From Woeseiaceae bacterium (lineage in GTDB: Bacteria; Pseudomonadota; Gammaproteobacteria; Steroidobacterales; Woeseiaceae): 35,546 nt of DNA. The stretch lies in contig JAJFKV010000078.1 in NCBI GenBank assembly GCA_021773055.1, positions 1 through 35,546 of the forward strand, written 5' to 3'. This document shows, one piece after another, positions 33,759 through 35,546 of the stretch. The notes under the pieces were generated by a model, which saw only the letters and a list, made by a program, of their open reading frames with translations, did no database searches and was not told the origin of the DNA. A program made the position numbers and the translations under genes. Numbering within the stretch: position 1 is the stretch's first letter; every line of letters begins with the position of its first letter.

Positions 33759-35546
33759 ATGCGCAAAAAAACTTACAGTTTTTCAGATTACGATTTCAAC
33801 GTCGACGCTCTGGTACTTACACAGTACGGCACGGCAGTAGCATTGCGGCCGCAGGCGGCGATTTTACTAAAGGTATTACTAGAGTCCGCACCCGAGCATG
33901 TCTCGCGGAAGAAACTTCACGCTGAAATATGGGATGAACATACGTTCATCGATGTGGAAAGTGCTCTAAACGCACTGGTCCGCGAGCTACGATCAGTCCT
34001 TGGCAAGTCCGGTGACAATGAGGCGTTTATCACAACGCTCCCGAAGCGGGGCTACCAATTTTCCGCGAGGCTAAGAACGAGGCGCAAAGACAAGCGACCA
34101 TTACTTGCTATCGCCGCCGTGTTGCTGGTAGCTACCTCGCTGACCATCGCAAATATCGACTTCGAAACGCAACCGCGCTCCGGACCAACGAACCCTGTGA
34201 GGTTGGCCATCCTGCCGGTAAACCTACCAGCCTCGTCTGACGAGGGTTTGTCAACGAGTTTTCAAATTGCGATGCGGCTGACCGCCACCCTGAGAGACAT
34301 ACCTTCGCAGCAGCTCAAAGTCATAGGCACGGACGCCGTACAGAATTTTGGAAACAACGCGGTTTTTGACCCGAGCATGATCGGAGCAGAATATTTGCTT
34401 GAGACGACGATATCTCCGAGTGGTGAGGAGTTAGTGGTCGAAGCGAATCTGCAGTCCGTAATGAGCCATGCCTCGCAAGCCCGGTTTTTGCGAACTTACC
34501 CTAATCATCCCAGCCTGGTTACCCGAGCGGTGCCGGAGGATGTGGCCGCGTGGATAAGAAACCATTTCGGGTTTGATGAGTTGCCAGGCTCTTATTCGAT
34601 TTCGACCGCCCAACCCGCCGAGCTGATTGACGTATTGATCCGGGCCCGTTGGGCTCGCGAGTCAGATGATATCGAGCTAAAAGAAGAGGCACTTGATTTG
34701 TACAACGAAGTTTTGCAGGAGTCGCCGCGAAATGTCGAGGCGCTGCGTGGCAAGTTGATCTTGCTAACACGATTGTCGATTCAGCCAACGTATCCGGTTC
34801 TGGAGACCTATGCGAGCATAGAGCGTTTGGCGTTGTTGCTTCGGGAAATAGGTGACACATCGGCAGGGGTCGCGGACTTGGGGTCTGCATTTGTGGGTCT
34901 CTTCCGAGACTGGGATATCGAAAACGCATTGCGGCATGCTGAAAGGTCATTGATGCTCGACCCGCAAAGCGCGGAAGCGCATACAGTTTATTCGGCCGCA
35001 AGAGCAGCTTCCGGCGATTTAAGGGGAGCGATCAAGTCCGCCGAAGTTGCGCTTCGAATCAGGCCAGGTGAATTGGCAAGATTGGATCTCTGTTTTTACC
35101 TGTTGGTCGGTCGGCAATTCGAGCGAGCGCAAACAGCGTGCGGTTTGGCGCTGGAAGCCAGTCCTGGCGCCGTCTATCCTGCAACGGCGATTGCGCTGGC
35201 GAAGTACCAACTCGGTGACGAGCCAGCGGCGCTGGACATGATGGTGAGCCTTGTGCTCGACGCAGATCCGGACGCTTTCGGATTATCCGATAACTACCCT
35301 GGAACCTGGCGGGATTTTGGGTGTCGTCGTGCCGAACATTATACCGCGTGGTTCGAGAGTGACCAGTATTCCGGGGATGGATCGCAGTTTGTGACGGCCG
35401 CAAGCTACTGGGCGCAATGTGGAGATCGGGACAAACTACTTCACTGGACAAAGAAAGCGATGCAGGCGAAAGCGCTCAGCGTAGTTTTTTTCCGAATAAG
35501 TCCGCGTTTCGAAGACTGGGTCGATGATCCCGACTTTCGAGAGTTG
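33759..35546 (+). CDS. CadC-like membrane regulator: winged helix, TM segment, TPR-rich C-terminus (cut by window edge)
   Basis: An uninterrupted frame from ATG 33759 runs to the window end (596 codons, no stop). An in-frame TAG at 33747 and the lack of other start codons fix the start, though its ribosome site is weak. Residues 1-105 form an OmpR/PhoB-type winged helix (LRPQAAILLKVLLES, DVESALNALVRELRSVLG, ITTLPKRGYQF). A basic stretch and a single membrane helix at about 114-131 follow. The C-terminal part has a predicted periplasmic TolB/adenylate-cyclase-like region and then TPR-like repeats from about 305 (EEALDLYNEVLQESPRNVEA and HAERSLMLDPQSAEAH). Such one-component regulators sense from the periplasm and bind DNA directly. 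It may control the adjacent TonB receptor; that is inference. Confidence 0.88.
   Translation, partial: MRKKTYSFSDYDFNVDALVLTQYGTAVALRPQAAILLKVLLESAPEHVSRKKLHAEIWDEHTFIDVESALNALVRELRSVLGKSGDNEAFITTLPKRGYQFSARLRTRRKDKRPLLAIAAVLLVATSLTIANIDFETQPRSGPTNPVRLAILPVNLPASSDEGLSTSFQIAMRLTATLRDIPSQQLKVIGTDAVQNFGNNAVFDPSMIGAEYLLETTISPSGEELVVEANLQSVMSHASQARFLRTYPNHPSLVTRAVPEDVAAWIRNHFGFDELPGSYSISTAQPAELIDVLIRARWARESDDIELKEEALDLYNEVLQESPRNVEALRGKLILLTRLSIQPTYPVLETYASIERLALLLREIGDTSAGVADLGSAFVGLFRDWDIENALRHAERSLMLDPQSAEAHTVYSAARAASGDLRGAIKSAEVALRIRPGELARLDLCFYLLVGRQFERAQTACGLALEASPGAVYPATAIALAKYQLGDEPAALDMMVSLVLDADPDAFGLSDNYPGTWRDFGCRRAEHYTAWFESDQYSGDGSQFVTAASYWAQCGDRDKLLHWTKKAMQAKALSVVFFRISPRFEDWVDDPDFREL

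Overview
The window looks like chromosomal accessory sequence of a marine-type, probably uncultivated Gammaproteobacterium. Two large TonB-dependent receptors, a winged-helix/TM/TPR (CadC-like) regulator, a patatin/beta-barrel protein and a secreted amidohydrolase point that way. The taxonomic call is inference from gene types; there is no rRNA or tRNA to anchor it.

Left arm (1-4695, all minus strand): a tight operon read right to left. It holds a fold-type II PLP enzyme, a full-length transketolase, hydroxypyruvate isomerase, a 30-codon stub of a tartronate-semialdehyde-reductase-type gene, and a DegT-type aminotransferase that runs off the edge. It is divergent from the centre across a 263-bp gap.

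Centre (4959-22046, all plus strand): thirteen genes with short gaps or 4-bp ATGA overlaps, probably one transcription unit. Order: TonB receptor, GPH-type transporter, membrane-tethered S12 serine hydrolase, Ntn (C59-like) amide hydrolase, M81/MlrC metallopeptidase, M55 D-aminopeptidase, 2,4-dienoyl-CoA-reductase-like SDR, class III aminotransferase, amino acid permease, BKACE beta-keto acid cleavage enzyme, 3-hydroxyisobutyrate-dehydrogenase-family reductase, AGXT2L-like phospholyase, hydroxylysine-kinase-like kinase. The gene logic is uptake across the outer membrane, hydrolysis of amide or peptide bonds including unusual or D-linked ones, then removal of nitrogen from unusual amino acids (beta-amino acid and hydroxy-amino acid chemistry) and carbon entry as acyl-CoA. 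The S12 + M81 + transporter combination recalls the mlrBCD part of microcystin-degrading clusters. I regard this as the candidate undescribed system: a catabolic island for a modified peptide or N-acyl amino acid natural product.

Right of centre (22282-28489): metY (minus); a gene-poor kilobase with a possible transposase scrap, G-run repeats and a bidirectional terminator; then an amidohydrolase-patatin gene pair (minus). The pair is bracketed by a 95-bp ungapped degenerate direct repeat, suggesting an old insertion. The amidohydrolase carries two membrane segments inside its catalytic domain.

Right arm (29214-35546, plus): LysR regulator, an intergenic region with two TTGTT-type palindromes, a 1004-residue TonB receptor with an N-terminal carboxypeptidase-regulatory-like domain, an intrinsic terminator, and the CadC/TPR regulator truncated by the window end.
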